Shown here in pieces: positions 35,133-44,355 of a DNA stretch of 64,000 bases. Source of the stretch: CAYRNR01 sp964425605 (GTDB taxonomy: Bacteria; Myxococcota_A; UBA796; UBA9615; CAYRNR01). How positions within the stretch are numbered: the stretch's first letter is position 1; each line of letters begins with the position of its first letter. Location: NCBI GenBank assembly GCA_964425605.1, contig CAYRNR010000001.1:62001-126000 (forward strand), written 5' to 3'. The notes under the pieces were generated by a model. That model was not told where the DNA came from. It was given only the letters and a program-made list of their open reading frames with translations, and searched no databases. The translations under genes were made by a program, and so were the position numbers.

Positions 35133-35933
35133 ATGAACCACCCTCTCCCCGACCGGCGGCTCGCGTTGGTGCCCCTCGTCGTCGCCGTAACGACCATCGC
35201 GGGCGCGCTGTACGTGTTCTTCCACGACTTTCCGCTGATCCGCGAGGTGGTGCTCGCCAGCGGTGACCCGGTGACCTACAGGCTGCTGGGCTTCCTGTTC
35301 CCGGCCCTGTCCGACCTCGGCATGATCTCGGCGGCGCTGTGGATCACGGCGGCGGTGGGGATCCGTCGCGCCCGACCCTGGGCGGCCGGAGTGGTGGCGG
35401 CTGCGGCCGTGACCGGCGCCATCGCCACCTTCATGCCCATCCCCCCCACCGTCGGACGGGGACACTTCTTCCCCTCCACGGTGGCCATGGCCCTGCCCGC
35501 CCTGGCCGCAGGGCTGCTGGTGGTCTCCCGCAAGGGCTTGCGACTGGAGTGGAAGGTGATCGCGTTCGGGTGCGGTGGGGTGATCGCCGGCCTGTTCTGC
35601 TTCATCATCGGCATCGCGAGTACACACCGACTCCTGGAGGGCCTCGGATCGGTCTACGTGTTCGCCCAGCGGCTCCAGTGGCTGCTCCTGCTCGGCTGGC
35701 TCTCGTTCGTGATCGGGCTGTTCTCCCGCAGGGCCTGGGCCCGCCCCCTCGGCCTGGGCCTGGCCTTCGCCACCGCAGCGATCGGGGCCCCGGTCTGCGT
35801 GGCGGACTCGATGCACCTGGGCCGCTTCTCGGCGTTCGGCGTCACCCCGATCTTTGCGGCGCTTCTCGGGATTGCCTTGTGGCTGGGCGGCCCGGAGGCT
35901 AGCGTGTCCGCCCCAGAGCCGACCGAGGAGTGA
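35133..35933 (+). CDS. Multi-spanning membrane protein of unknown function
   Basis: This 266-residue protein has about eight hydrophobic helices with short loops and a short charged C-terminal tail (PEPTEE). No family motif is recognised. A conserved-looking polar stretch lies in the loop after helix 4 (PTVGRGHFFPSTV). The ATG at 35133 was chosen because an upstream in-frame start would run through the promoter area. Its stop codon overlaps or touches the start of radical SAM gene F, so the two are co-transcribed and may form a membrane-associated system. It is divergent from pabA across a gap that holds TTGACA at 35082, without a matching -10. Confidence 0.6.
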   Translation: MNHPLPDRRLALVPLVVAVTTIAGALYVFFHDFPLIREVVLASGDPVTYRLLGFLFPALSDLGMISAALWITAAVGIRRARPWAAGVVAAAAVTGAIATFMPIPPTVGRGHFFPSTVAMALPALAAGLLVVSRKGLRLEWKVIAFGCGGVIAGLFCFIIGIASTHRLLEGLGSVYVFAQRLQWLLLLGWLSFVIGLFSRRAWARPLGLGLAFATAAIGAPVCVADSMHLGRFSAFGVTPIFAALLGIALWLGGPEASVSAPEPTEE

Positions 35934-35938
35934 ACCGG

Positions 35939-37504
35939 GTGTCGAGGCGTCCGATCGAGCGAATCCTGTTCGTCCGACCCCCGGCCCACCTGTGGCCGAT
36001 CCTCAACGAGTCGGACAATTTCCTGATGCCCCTGGCGTTCCCGTACATCGCGGCGTACCTGCGGCAACAGCAGCCCGACCTGCACATCCGCATCGTCGAT
36101 TGCCTGCCGCTGGAGATCGGCTGGGACTCCCTGCGCCAGCTCATCGCCGACGAGAAGCCCGACCTGATCTGCACCGGCGAGATGATCGTCTACATGAAGG
36201 AGGGCATGCGGGCCCTGCAGATCGCGCGCGAGGTGAACCCGGACGTGGTCACGGTCTGCGGCGGGCACTTCCACTCGCACATGCCCGAGTACACCCTCGA
36301 GACCTACGGGTTCGTCGACTACGTGGTGATGTACGAGGGCGAGCACGCCTTCGACGAGCTGGTGACCACCCTCAACACCGGCGGCGACCTCGCGGATGCG
36401 CGGAGCCTGGCCTACCGCGACGACCGCGGCCAGACGCGGATCAACACGCCGATGCCCCTGGCGGATCTCGACGAGCTGCCCAGCCCGGCGTACGACCTGA
36501 TGCCGGTCCAGAAGTACTCCCCGTTCGGCAAGCTGTGGCCCCGCGCCATCACCATCCAGGGCAGCCGCGGCTGCCCCCACAACTGTGACTTCTGCTCCTG
36601 GGCCGCCCTGGAGGGGGAGCACGTGATGGACAAGGAGGGGAAGCTGCACGTGGTCCCGGTGCGCCGGCAGAAGTCCGTGGCGCGCACCATGGCCGAGATC
36701 GACCAGCTGTACCACCAGTACGGTGTCCGCTACCTGTTCTGGGTGGACGCCACGTGGAACTACGACGACGAGTGGCTCGAGGAGTTGAGCGCCGAGATCA
36801 TCCGCGGCGGCTACGACCTGGGCTGGTGGGCCTTCGTCCGGCCCGACCTGATCCTCGAGCAGGAGCGCTCCGGGTTGCTGCGCAGGATGGTCCGCGCCGG
36901 CCTGCGGCACGTGCTGCTCGGGGGCGAGCGCCCGGCAAAGGCCGAGCTCGAGCTCATGGGCAAGGGCAACCTGGACCAGGACGCCTTGCTACAGGCCTCC
37001 CAGATGCTCAAGCGCAACCACCCCCAGGTGTTCCGCCAGGCCACCTTCGTCACCGGCATCCGCAGCGAGACCCGCGAGAGCATCGAGCGGCTGGCGCAGT
37101 ACTCCCGCGACGCTCAGCTGGACTTCGCCGCGTACCACCCGATCATGGCGTACCCGGGGACCCCCATGTGGGACCACGCGTGCGCCGAGGGGTGGATCGA
37201 GGAGCAGGACTTCTCCAACTTCGACATGTTCTTCCCGGTGATGTCCAGCGAGCACCTGTCCCGCGCCGAGGTCTCCAGCCTGACCTCCAAGATCACCAAG
37301 GACTGGGTCGGGAAGCGGCCCCTGCGGTACGTCGCTGGTATGCTGTCCACCGTGCCCATCCGCCGGCAGCTGCACTGGTGGTTCGCGTACAGCATCGGGC
37401 GGGTGATGTTCAACGACGTCACACGTTCTGCGCGCGGTGAGAAGCGCTTCGAGGGGTTCGGCGGGATCAACAAGCTATGGGAGCCGCCCTGGTACAACGA
37501 CTGA
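35939..37504 (+). CDS. B12-binding radical SAM protein (F)
   Basis: This protein of about 521 residues has a cobalamin-binding-type domain (RILFVRPPAHLWPIL to about residue 165, including PLAFPYIAAYLRQQQPD and VDCLPLEIGW) and a radical SAM barrel with CPHNCDFC (CxxxCxxC) near residue 220. The C-terminal region is long (about 150 residues). Two GTG starts are possible: 35930, which overlaps the previous stop, and 35939, which has GAGGAG eight bases upstream and is preferred. It follows a membrane protein gene directly and overlaps YfhO-like gene 4 by 28 bp, repeating the radical SAM/YfhO pairing of the region. Substrate unknown. Confidence 0.8.
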   Translation: MSRRPIERILFVRPPAHLWPILNESDNFLMPLAFPYIAAYLRQQQPDLHIRIVDCLPLEIGWDSLRQLIADEKPDLICTGEMIVYMKEGMRALQIAREVNPDVVTVCGGHFHSHMPEYTLETYGFVDYVVMYEGEHAFDELVTTLNTGGDLADARSLAYRDDRGQTRINTPMPLADLDELPSPAYDLMPVQKYSPFGKLWPRAITIQGSRGCPHNCDFCSWAALEGEHVMDKEGKLHVVPVRRQKSVARTMAEIDQLYHQYGVRYLFWVDATWNYDDEWLEELSAEIIRGGYDLGWWAFVRPDLILEQERSGLLRRMVRAGLRHVLLGGERPAKAELELMGKGNLDQDALLQASQMLKRNHPQVFRQATFVTGIRSETRESIERLAQYSRDAQLDFAAYHPIMAYPGTPMWDHACAEGWIEEQDFSNFDMFFPVMSSEHLSRAEVSSLTSKITKDWVGKRPLRYVAGMLSTVPIRRQLHWWFAYSIGRVMFNDVTRSARGEKRFEGFGGINKLWEPPWYND

Positions 37505-39321
37505 CGCTCGTGTTACCGGCCGTCGCCGCGGCCCTGGTGTGCTCCCCCATGTTCGCGTATCCCCTGCGGCTGATCGGCCAGGACACCTGGCGATCCCACG
37601 ACTGGCTCGCCTCGGCCAAGTTCGACGCCTTCGCGAGGATGTCCATCCTGCGCTGGCACAGCCTCCCCCACTGGAACCCCTTCCTCCAGGGTGGGATGCC
37701 CCAGCTGACCCACCCGTCCGATGGCTCTGTCTCGCCGCTGTTCCTGCCGTCGCTGCTGCTGGGAGAGGCGCTGGGGATGAAGATCGTCGTGGCGGGCTGT
37801 CTGGTGGCGGGCAGCGTGGCCACGGCGCTGCTGGCGAGGGACCGCTGGGGGCTGCGGCCCCCCTACGCGGCGTTCGCGGGCGTGCTGTTCGCGGTCGCCG
37901 GTTGGGTGCCCTCGCGCGTGTCCGTCGGGTTCTACGAGTCCACCTTGTTCCCGTTGATACCGCTGATCGCGTGGTTGACCCTGACGTCGGAGCGCCGGCC
38001 CGGGCGGCTGCTCGCGGCGGTGCTCCTGCTCGGCGCCGGGGCGGTGCAGATGCAGCTGGGGCTGGTGATCATGGTGATGGCGCTGCTGCTGCTGATCGTG
38101 CTGGAGGCGATCCACGATGCGGCGCCGCGCAAGCTCCTGATCCGCCTCGCGGTGCTGTGTGTCGGCGCCGCGGGCGTCGCAGCCGTCAAGCTGGTGCCCA
38201 TGGCCCAGGCGCTGCGATACGAGGACTTCCGGCGCGTCCCCGTCTATCCGACGGACTACGACTCCTGGTACGGCTCCATCGGCCAGTTCGTGCACTGCGC
38301 GCTGGACGTGGTGCCGTTCCCGGGTCAGTACGACGAGCGCGGCCTCGGCACGCTGGCCGAGTTCGGGTATCTGGGCCTCGGCCCGATCGCGGCGATGTTG
38401 CTGGTCCTGTCCTTCGTCCTGGCGTGGCGCGCGCCGCGGCGGATCTGGGTGCCTGCGGTGTGCTTCGCGCTGTTCCTCTGGCTCAGCTTCGGGCCCAACG
38501 CGCCGGTCGACCTGTTCCGGCCCCTGTGGCCCCTGCCCCTGTTCGAGTCCATGCGCGGGCCCATCCGCTACACGAGCTTCGTGGTGTTCTGGCTGGCCTG
38601 CCCCCTGGCCGCGGTCGGACTGCAGTCGATGCGAGGGGGATCGCGCCGTGCGCCGGCGTGGCTGGTGGGCGCGGTCGCCGTGGCCGCGTGCGCGTGGCCC
38701 GCCGTCCAGAGCGCCGGTCGCTTCGCCACCTCGTTCACCGAGGAGCTCCAGCGGACGGCCCCGACGGGCGAGCCGTTCCACCAGGAGGCCCTCGTCGGCG
38801 ACGTGCGGGGCCAGTCTCGCGGGGGAGATCCGTCCTACGCGCACGGCAACCTGCTCAAGTACACCAACCTCAAGGCGGGGATCGGCACGATCTACGATCC
38901 CGAGGACCTCCCTGCGGTGCCTGTCGCCGAGGGGGTTCGCCGGTACCACGTGGACCAGCGGAGGTACCTCCCCAATCCGGCGTACCGGGGCGAGGCCTGG
39001 TGCGCGTCCCACGACTGTGACGCCGGGGTGGTGGACGTCCGGGCCAATCGTCTGGTGGTCGAGGCGACCCTGCGCCAGGGTGACGTGCTGGTGCTGAACC
39101 AGCGATGGAGCCCGGGCTGGAGCGTGAGCCAGGGGGACCTCACCGAGGTCGGCGGCCTGGTGGGCGCCCGGTCCTCGGAGCCCGGTGACGTCACCGTCGA
39201 GTTCCGGTATCGGTCCCCGGGATTCGCCGCAGGGGCGGGGGTGTCCCTGGCGACCCTGTGCCTCGCGGTGGGGCTGCTGGTGTTCCGGCGGTCGGCCCGC
39301 GGTCAGCCCGCGAACAGCTGA
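37477..39321 (+). CDS. YfhO-like multi-spanning membrane protein (4)
   Basis: This 614-residue protein has a signal-like first helix, about eleven membrane segments and a periplasmic C-terminal domain. The first loop HWNPFLQGGMPQLTHPSDG is the family landmark, and VLVLNQRWSPGWSV near residue 545 is the NxxxxPGW motif. It shares GIGTIYDPEDLPAV with YfhO-like protein 3. A final helix lies near residues 585-603. Its start overlaps radical SAM gene F by 28 bp, so it is translated from the same message. As with the others, the family suggests attachment of sugar or similar groups to an envelope polymer or lipid. Confidence 0.72.
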   Translation: MGAALVQRLTLVLPAVAAALVCSPMFAYPLRLIGQDTWRSHDWLASAKFDAFARMSILRWHSLPHWNPFLQGGMPQLTHPSDGSVSPLFLPSLLLGEALGMKIVVAGCLVAGSVATALLARDRWGLRPPYAAFAGVLFAVAGWVPSRVSVGFYESTLFPLIPLIAWLTLTSERRPGRLLAAVLLLGAGAVQMQLGLVIMVMALLLLIVLEAIHDAAPRKLLIRLAVLCVGAAGVAAVKLVPMAQALRYEDFRRVPVYPTDYDSWYGSIGQFVHCALDVVPFPGQYDERGLGTLAEFGYLGLGPIAAMLLVLSFVLAWRAPRRIWVPAVCFALFLWLSFGPNAPVDLFRPLWPLPLFESMRGPIRYTSFVVFWLACPLAAVGLQSMRGGSRRAPAWLVGAVAVAACAWPAVQSAGRFATSFTEELQRTAPTGEPFHQEALVGDVRGQSRGGDPSYAHGNLLKYTNLKAGIGTIYDPEDLPAVPVAEGVRRYHVDQRRYLPNPAYRGEAWCASHDCDAGVVDVRANRLVVEATLRQGDVLVLNQRWSPGWSVSQGDLTEVGGLVGARSSEPGDVTVEFRYRSPGFAAGAGVSLATLCLAVGLLVFRRSARGQPANS

Positions 39322-39515
39322 ACGTTCTGGCAGGACTTGCAGATGCGGGCGCGGACGCGCAGGCCCATGGTCAGCAGCTTGGTCACCACCGGGGTGTCGT
39401 CGTGGACCACGTTGAGCCCCGATCCCTGCAGGTGCCCCCAGGAGAACTGGTCGCCGCCGCAGATGGGGCAGACGTCGAGGGGGTGTTCGTGGAGGGATTC
39501 CTCTTCGTAGGTCAT
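39303..39515 (-). CDS. Small zinc-ribbon protein
   Basis: This 70-residue protein has CPICGG near the N-terminus and CKSCQ near the C-terminus, which together can bind one zinc ion. The region between (GHLQGSGLNVVHDDTPVVTKLLTMG) has no other motif. It may bind nucleic acid or a protein. The start has GGAGGAG six bases upstream. The 3' end overlaps the convergent YfhO-like gene 4 by 19 bp. No partner gene is evident. Confidence 0.65.
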   Translation of the reverse strand: MTYEEESLHEHPLDVCPICGGDQFSWGHLQGSGLNVVHDDTPVVTKLLTMGLRVRARICKSCQNVQLFAG

Positions 39516-39580
39516 GGCCGTCTCCTCCGCTTCGCGCTCTTCGCGGACCGACGATGGTAGCCCGATCCGCGCCGACACAC

Positions 39581-39586
39581 CATAAT
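39581..39586 (+). promoter_or_regulatory. -10-like element close to a GTG start
   Basis: CATAAT is followed after eight bases by the GTG start at 39595, the same hexamer and spacing as before radical SAM gene B. No clear -35 element is visible. The only Shine-Dalgarno-like bases (GAGG) are three bases from the start, so a leaderless message is possible. Confidence 0.35.
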
Positions 39587-39594
39587 CGAGGCGC

Positions 39595-41892
39595 GTGGGC
39601 GAACCAGCACCATCGACGCCGCGATCGACCTGGACGGTGACCCTCGGGCTCACCGTGGGCACGGGCGCGGCGCTGCCGCTGGTCTGCCAGGCCCTCCCGC
39701 CGTTCCACGTGCTGACCCACGAGTTCACCCAGCTGTACACCCTGGTGGCCGCCGTCGTGATGTTCTACCTGGCGGGGTGGCTGGTCCGCTGGGCGCCCGC
39801 AGGGCGGGGCAGCACCCCCACGGCGCGGCTGTCGCTGGGGCTGTCCATGGCCGCTGGGGCCGCGGTCGTCATGGCGCTGACCGCGTTCACGGTGATGGGG
39901 ATCGCCAACGCCCTCGGGCCGCGCTGCAACACCCTCGGTGGCGCGGTGTTCTTCTGGATCACCTGGCCGCCGGCCGTCGCCCTGACCTCGGTGCTCGGCG
40001 CGCTGGCAGGGGAGCGGCAGTGGCGTTGGCACTGGCTCACCGCGGCCGTGGCTGCGGTGGCGGGCGTGTCGCTGCTGCACGACGCGGCCCAGGCGATGTG
40101 GGGCCCCCAGATCGTGGACCTGGTGGTGGGCAAGCCCCTGGCCTTCGACGTCCGCGCAGGCATGGAGATCCCGCGCGTGCACGGCCTGCAGCGGCTGTGG
40201 GTGGCGGCGCTCGCCGCGGCCGTGTGGAACGTCGCGATGTGGCGCAAGGGCCTGGGCGAGGTGGGCACGGACGCGGCCACCAGGGCGCGCGCCGCGCGCA
40301 ACCGGGGCGCGATCCTGGCGCTGGCGCTGGCCGCGAGCGCCGTGTTCGCTGCGAGCCACGTGGGGCTGGGCTGGGGCCGCGGCGCGCTGCATCGCCACCT
40401 CAGCGAGGAGATCCGCACCGAGCACTTCGTGGTGCGCCACGCGCCCGGCGGCCAGGGCGAGCTGTTCGCGGCGTCGGTGGCCGACGACGCCGAGTGGTGG
40501 TGGCACTGGCTGACGCGGCACTGGGGGTACGAGCCCGACACGCGGGTGTGGATCTACCTGTTCGAGGACGGCAACGAGCTCGGCGAGTACACCCTGACGC
40601 GTTCTGCCCACGCCCAGAGCCACGCCATCAACCTCACCTGGTACGGCGCGTTGAGCAGTACGCTGATGCACGAGCTGGTGCACGTGCTGCACTTCGACCG
40701 CGTGGGTGTGCGCATGCCCCTGCTGGGGCGGGGCCTGATCGAGGGCTACGCCATGGCCTACGACGAGGGCTACGCGCTGCACCCCCACGCCCACGCCCGG
40801 CTGGCCGCGGCCCTGAAGGGCGATACCCTGCCGCCGGCGACCCAGGTGATGTCCCTGCTGGGCTTCTGGACCGTGGACGAGGGCAACGCCTACGACGCGG
40901 CCGGCTCCTTCGTCGGGTTCCTGCTCCACGAGTACGGCTGGGAGGCCTTCGGCACCCTCAACCGCACCGGGGACTACCGCGGGGCCTACGGGGTCGACCT
41001 GGCCGAACTCGACGCCCAGTGGCGGGCCTTCCTGGAGCCGGTCCCCGTGGACATGGTCGAGATGGCCGCGGCGCGGGAGTCCTTCGATCCTGCGCTGCAG
41101 CCGTCGTACAGCGACGAGTGCTGTCCCAAGCTCGGCTCGCGCGCCACCGATCTGGACGCCCAGGCCCAGCTGCGCTGGGGAGCCAGCGACGTGCCCGGCG
41201 CCCTCGAGATCTACCGCACCCTGTTCGAGGACGAGGGCGAGCCCAGGTGGGCGTTCCAGGTCATGCAGTGCCTGCGCCGGCTCCAGCGGGACGCCGAGGC
41301 GATCGAGGTCGCCGACGAGGTGCTGGCCCGGGACGATCTGCCCGAGGACGAGCGGTTCCGGTTCCTCGACGAGCGGCTCTTCTGCTCGATTGCGCTGCAG
41401 CGCTGGGGCGACGCGGAGGACACCCTCGGGGCGATGTCGGCCCTGCAGGAGCCCACCGAGGAGATGATCACGCTGTCCACGTGCCTGGCCGATCCCGTGC
41501 TGCGCGAGGCGCTGGGGCACGCCGCTGGACACGCCACGTGGTTCGACAAGCGGCGGGCCATGGAGGCGCTGATGGCCTCGAGGCCGGACGACGAGGCGCT
41601 CCACTACCTCCACGTCACGTGGTTCGTCGGCGGGTTCCCCAGCCGCAAGCTGTGGGTGGAGCCGTGGGTCAGGCTGCGGCTGGAGGATCTGTTCGAGCAC
41701 GCCGAGGTGGCCCCGCGGTCCCTCGACGAGCGGACCGACGTGTTGATCTCCGTGGCCGACGACGCCATCCGGTCGGGGGATCTGCCCCTGGCCGAGCGGA
41801 TTTGCGGGACCCTGGCCGACGGGTGCGCCCGACCGCTCAACCGGCTGTACGCCCAGCGTTGCCTCGATCGGATTGCCTGGCAGCGCGATTGA
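39595..41892 (+). CDS. Membrane protein with a gluzincin metalloprotease domain and repeat tail
   Basis: This 765-residue protein starts at a GTG. Residues 15-250 hold about six membrane helices, residues 270-470 a zinc metalloprotease domain, and residues 520-760 helical repeats. The metal site is LMHELVHVLHF (His359, Glu360, His363) with GLIEGYAMAYDE supplying Glu383 as the third ligand, a gluzincin layout. Residues such as WLTRHWGYEPDTRVWIYLFED before it match the M1/M61-type fold of peptidase-like domains in other predicted proteases. The tail has repeated short helices with Ala/Leu/Glu patterns, TPR-like. The protease domain would face outside after the membrane part. Confidence 0.65.
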   Translation: MGEPAPSTPRSTWTVTLGLTVGTGAALPLVCQALPPFHVLTHEFTQLYTLVAAVVMFYLAGWLVRWAPAGRGSTPTARLSLGLSMAAGAAVVMALTAFTVMGIANALGPRCNTLGGAVFFWITWPPAVALTSVLGALAGERQWRWHWLTAAVAAVAGVSLLHDAAQAMWGPQIVDLVVGKPLAFDVRAGMEIPRVHGLQRLWVAALAAAVWNVAMWRKGLGEVGTDAATRARAARNRGAILALALAASAVFAASHVGLGWGRGALHRHLSEEIRTEHFVVRHAPGGQGELFAASVADDAEWWWHWLTRHWGYEPDTRVWIYLFEDGNELGEYTLTRSAHAQSHAINLTWYGALSSTLMHELVHVLHFDRVGVRMPLLGRGLIEGYAMAYDEGYALHPHAHARLAAALKGDTLPPATQVMSLLGFWTVDEGNAYDAAGSFVGFLLHEYGWEAFGTLNRTGDYRGAYGVDLAELDAQWRAFLEPVPVDMVEMAAARESFDPALQPSYSDECCPKLGSRATDLDAQAQLRWGASDVPGALEIYRTLFEDEGEPRWAFQVMQCLRRLQRDAEAIEVADEVLARDDLPEDERFRFLDERLFCSIALQRWGDAEDTLGAMSALQEPTEEMITLSTCLADPVLREALGHAAGHATWFDKRRAMEALMASRPDDEALHYLHVTWFVGGFPSRKLWVEPWVRLRLEDLFEHAEVAPRSLDERTDVLISVADDAIRSGDLPLAERICGTLADGCARPLNRLYAQRCLDRIAWQRD

Positions 41893-41940
41893 CCGGTCTT
41901 CCCCCGGTCGTGAATGATGGAGCCCCTGGAGGATGCGCGG

Positions 41941-43230
41941 ATGACGGATACCCACGACGAGGTCCCAGACGAGGTCCACGACGCACCCGACGAGGCCGCG
42001 GCCGACGAGACCCCGGCCGAAGAGACCCCGGCTGACGGTTCCACGGACGACCCGTCCCCCGAGCCCGTCGCGGGCGGCATGCTCGAGGCCATCGCCCCGG
42101 CCCTGCCCGAGCTGGGCAACGAGGGGTTCTTCACCGAGAAGCTCGAGGCGGCGCTGGAGGAGAAGGTCCAGGACTTCGGCAAGACCCTCAACCTCGCCGT
42201 GGTGGGCAAGGTCAGCTCGGGCAAGAGCTCGCTGATCAACGCCTTCCTCAAGCGCGAGCGCGACAACCAGGCCGCCGTAGTCGGCGCCATCTCCGGGGTC
42301 ACCACCAAGCTCAAGGTCCTGCGGCTCGACGACCGCGTGCGCATCGTCGACTCCCCGGGCCTGGACGACATCCGCGCTGACAACTCCAAGATCACCCAGG
42401 ACTTCCTGCGCAACGTGGACGTGGGGCTGTTCGTGGTGACGGGATCGGCCGACGCCTCCCAGCGCAAGTACCTCGCCGACCTCAAGAAGACCTGCAACAA
42501 GACCTTCGTGGTGCTCAACAAGGTGGACCGCTGGGACCGCTACAGCCCCTCGGCGCTGGACAAGGTCATCGACCAGTGGCGCGACAGCCTCGGCGAGGAC
42601 ACCCTCTACCCGGTGTGCTGCTGGGGCTACGACCCGGACGTGGACGACGACCTGCCCCTGGACATCCGCGGCGTGGAGCCGCTGCGCGAGGACGTGGAGT
42701 CGTTCCTGGCGGACTCCGGCAAGGATTTGTTGTTGGCGCGGCACATGGGCGAGAAGTTCGACTACGCCTGGAAGATCATCGTGGGCTCCCTCACCGCGGT
42801 GGGCACCGAGGCCTTCTTGCCGGGCAGCGCCGTGTACATCACCGCCACCCAGGCGGCGTCCATCAGCGCGCTGTACTACCTGTACACCGGCCAGATCCTG
42901 TCCAAGAAGTCGGCCCTGGCCATGCTGCCGTCGTTCGCAGCGCGCACGGCCGGGCAGTCGTTGTTCCTGTGGGCCAAGTCCCTGTTCCCGCCCACCGGCA
43001 TCCTCGACGCGGCCGCGGCCGCCCTGGCCGTGGTGATCACCTTTGCCATGCTCGCCGCGGTCAACAACCTGCTGGCCAACGGCCACGAGCTGCACGAGCG
43101 GGAGCTGCTGGCGGAGAAGTTCGAGGGGATCCACTCGGCGGCCAAGGCTCGCCTCGTCGACTCGGCGCCGGGCGACTGGAAGGACCCCGAGTACTGGAAG
43201 AAAGCCTTCCACGACCTGATGTACAAGTAG
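41941..43230 (+). CDS. Dynamin-like/Era-type GTPase with acidic N-terminus (GTPase 1)
   Basis: This 429-residue protein has an acidic, Pro-rich tail of about 45 residues, then a TRAFAC-class GTPase domain. The P-loop is GKVSSGKSS (Lys95), switch I Thr is in SGVTTK, the G3 motif is DSPGLDD (Asp137) and the G4 motif is NKVD (Asn193). The region after the G domain holds two or three hydrophobic helices (LPGSAVYITATQAASISALYYLY and GILDAAAAALAVVITFAMLAAV), so it can insert in or bend a membrane, as do dynamin-like or YcjX/YfjP-type GTPases. The start at MTDTHDEV has GGAGG eight bases upstream; upstream ATGs at 41914 and 41917 are less likely. Four bases separate it from GTPase 2. Confidence 0.78.
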   Translation: MTDTHDEVPDEVHDAPDEAAADETPAEETPADGSTDDPSPEPVAGGMLEAIAPALPELGNEGFFTEKLEAALEEKVQDFGKTLNLAVVGKVSSGKSSLINAFLKRERDNQAAVVGAISGVTTKLKVLRLDDRVRIVDSPGLDDIRADNSKITQDFLRNVDVGLFVVTGSADASQRKYLADLKKTCNKTFVVLNKVDRWDRYSPSALDKVIDQWRDSLGEDTLYPVCCWGYDPDVDDDLPLDIRGVEPLREDVESFLADSGKDLLLARHMGEKFDYAWKIIVGSLTAVGTEAFLPGSAVYITATQAASISALYYLYTGQILSKKSALAMLPSFAARTAGQSLFLWAKSLFPPTGILDAAAAALAVVITFAMLAAVNNLLANGHELHERELLAEKFEGIHSAAKARLVDSAPGDWKDPEYWKKAFHDLMYK

Positions 43231-43233
43231 CTC

Positions 43234-44355
43234 ATGTCTCCCCCTCGAGAGCTGGATGCCTCGCTGGCCGACCTCGAGCGACAGCTGCACCAGCACGTCA
43301 ACATCGCGGTGGTGGGCCAGGTCAGCTCGGGCAAGAGCTCGCTGATCAACGCCCTGCTCGGCCGGGAGCGGGACGACGCCGTGGCCGAGGTTGGGGCGGA
43401 GTCCGGGGTGACCACCGAGCTGAAGCTGGTGCGCCTGGACGAGTGGGTGCTGATCGTGGACTCCCCCGGCCTGGACGACATCCGCGCCGAGAACTCGAAG
43501 GTGACCCGCGAGTTCCTCGAGCACATCGACGTGGGCATCTTCGTGGTCACCGGCTCCGCCGACGCCACCCAGCGGCGGCTGTACGACGAGCTGCGGCGTT
43601 CGTGCGAGGCCACCTTCGTGGTGCTCAACAAGATCGACGAATGGGACCGCTACGACCCTCAGGCCCTCGACAAGGTGGCCCGGCAGTGGCGCGAGGCGCT
43701 GGGGGTGGAGCGGCTTCACACCACCGTCACCTGGGGCTACGACCCGGAGCTCGACGACGCGGCGGCCCTGGACCTGCGCGGTGTGGACGAGCTGCGCACC
43801 GACCTCGAGGACGCGCTGCAGGACAAGGTGCTGCGCCTGGCCCGGCACATGCGGCGGCGACTGCCCTACGCCGCGGAGATCGTGTCCAGCGCGATGACGG
43901 TGACCACCCGGCTGCCGGTGCTGCGGGCCAGCCCGGCGGCGTCGGTGGTGGCCCGGGTCCGCGCCATCTGCGCGCTGCACTTCCTGTACACCGGCTCCAC
44001 GCTGGGCCGCGCCTCTGCGGTGGCCCTGTTGCCCGTGGTGGCCCGCAACGCGCCGCTGACGTGGCTGGCGCTGTGGCTGCCGCCGCTGATGCCCCTATGG
44101 CTGGTGCTGAGATCCCTCGCCGCTCGCCTGCGCGCGTCACTGACCTTCGGCCTGCTCGCCGCGGTCCAGGGCGCCCTCGCCGCGGGTGAACCCCTGCAGC
44201 GCGACACCCTGGGCCCGCGCTTCCGCGTCGGCCGGCACCTGGCGCGCCGCCGCCTGGCTGCCGCAGATCCCGCGGACTGGAAGGCGCCGGAGTTCTGGAG
44301 GGCGATCCTCGACGCCATGGGTGGGCGCGAGCCTGGTAAAGGCGAGGGTTTTTAG
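43234..44355 (+). CDS. Dynamin-like/Era-type GTPase (GTPase 2), paralogue of GTPase 1
   Basis: This 373-residue protein is a close paralogue of GTPase 1 without the acidic tail. The P-loop is GQVSSGKSS (Lys34), G3 is DSPGLDD (Asp76) and G4 is NKID (Asn132). The same DDIRAENSK and FVVTGSADATQ blocks appear. Its C-terminal half has three or four hydrophobic stretches, including APLTWLALWLPPLMPLWLVL and a repeat of TFGLLAAVQG, and ends in Arg-rich helices. Bacterial dynamin-like GTPases often come as two adjacent genes that form one assembly, so these two probably act together on the inner membrane. A tandem duplication is the likely origin. Confidence 0.78.
   Translation: MSPPRELDASLADLERQLHQHVNIAVVGQVSSGKSSLINALLGRERDDAVAEVGAESGVTTELKLVRLDEWVLIVDSPGLDDIRAENSKVTREFLEHIDVGIFVVTGSADATQRRLYDELRRSCEATFVVLNKIDEWDRYDPQALDKVARQWREALGVERLHTTVTWGYDPELDDAAALDLRGVDELRTDLEDALQDKVLRLARHMRRRLPYAAEIVSSAMTVTTRLPVLRASPAASVVARVRAICALHFLYTGSTLGRASAVALLPVVARNAPLTWLALWLPPLMPLWLVLRSLAARLRASLTFGLLAAVQGALAAGEPLQRDTLGPRFRVGRHLARRRLAAADPADWKAPEFWRAILDAMGGREPGKGEGF

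Noticed and set aside
37513..43980. Open frame of 2155 codons on the minus strand
   Set aside because: It lies opposite radical SAM F, the YfhO-like protein 4, the metalloprotease and both GTPases, has an Arg/Gly/Val/His-rich composition without domains, and is the usual antisense shadow of high-GC genes.
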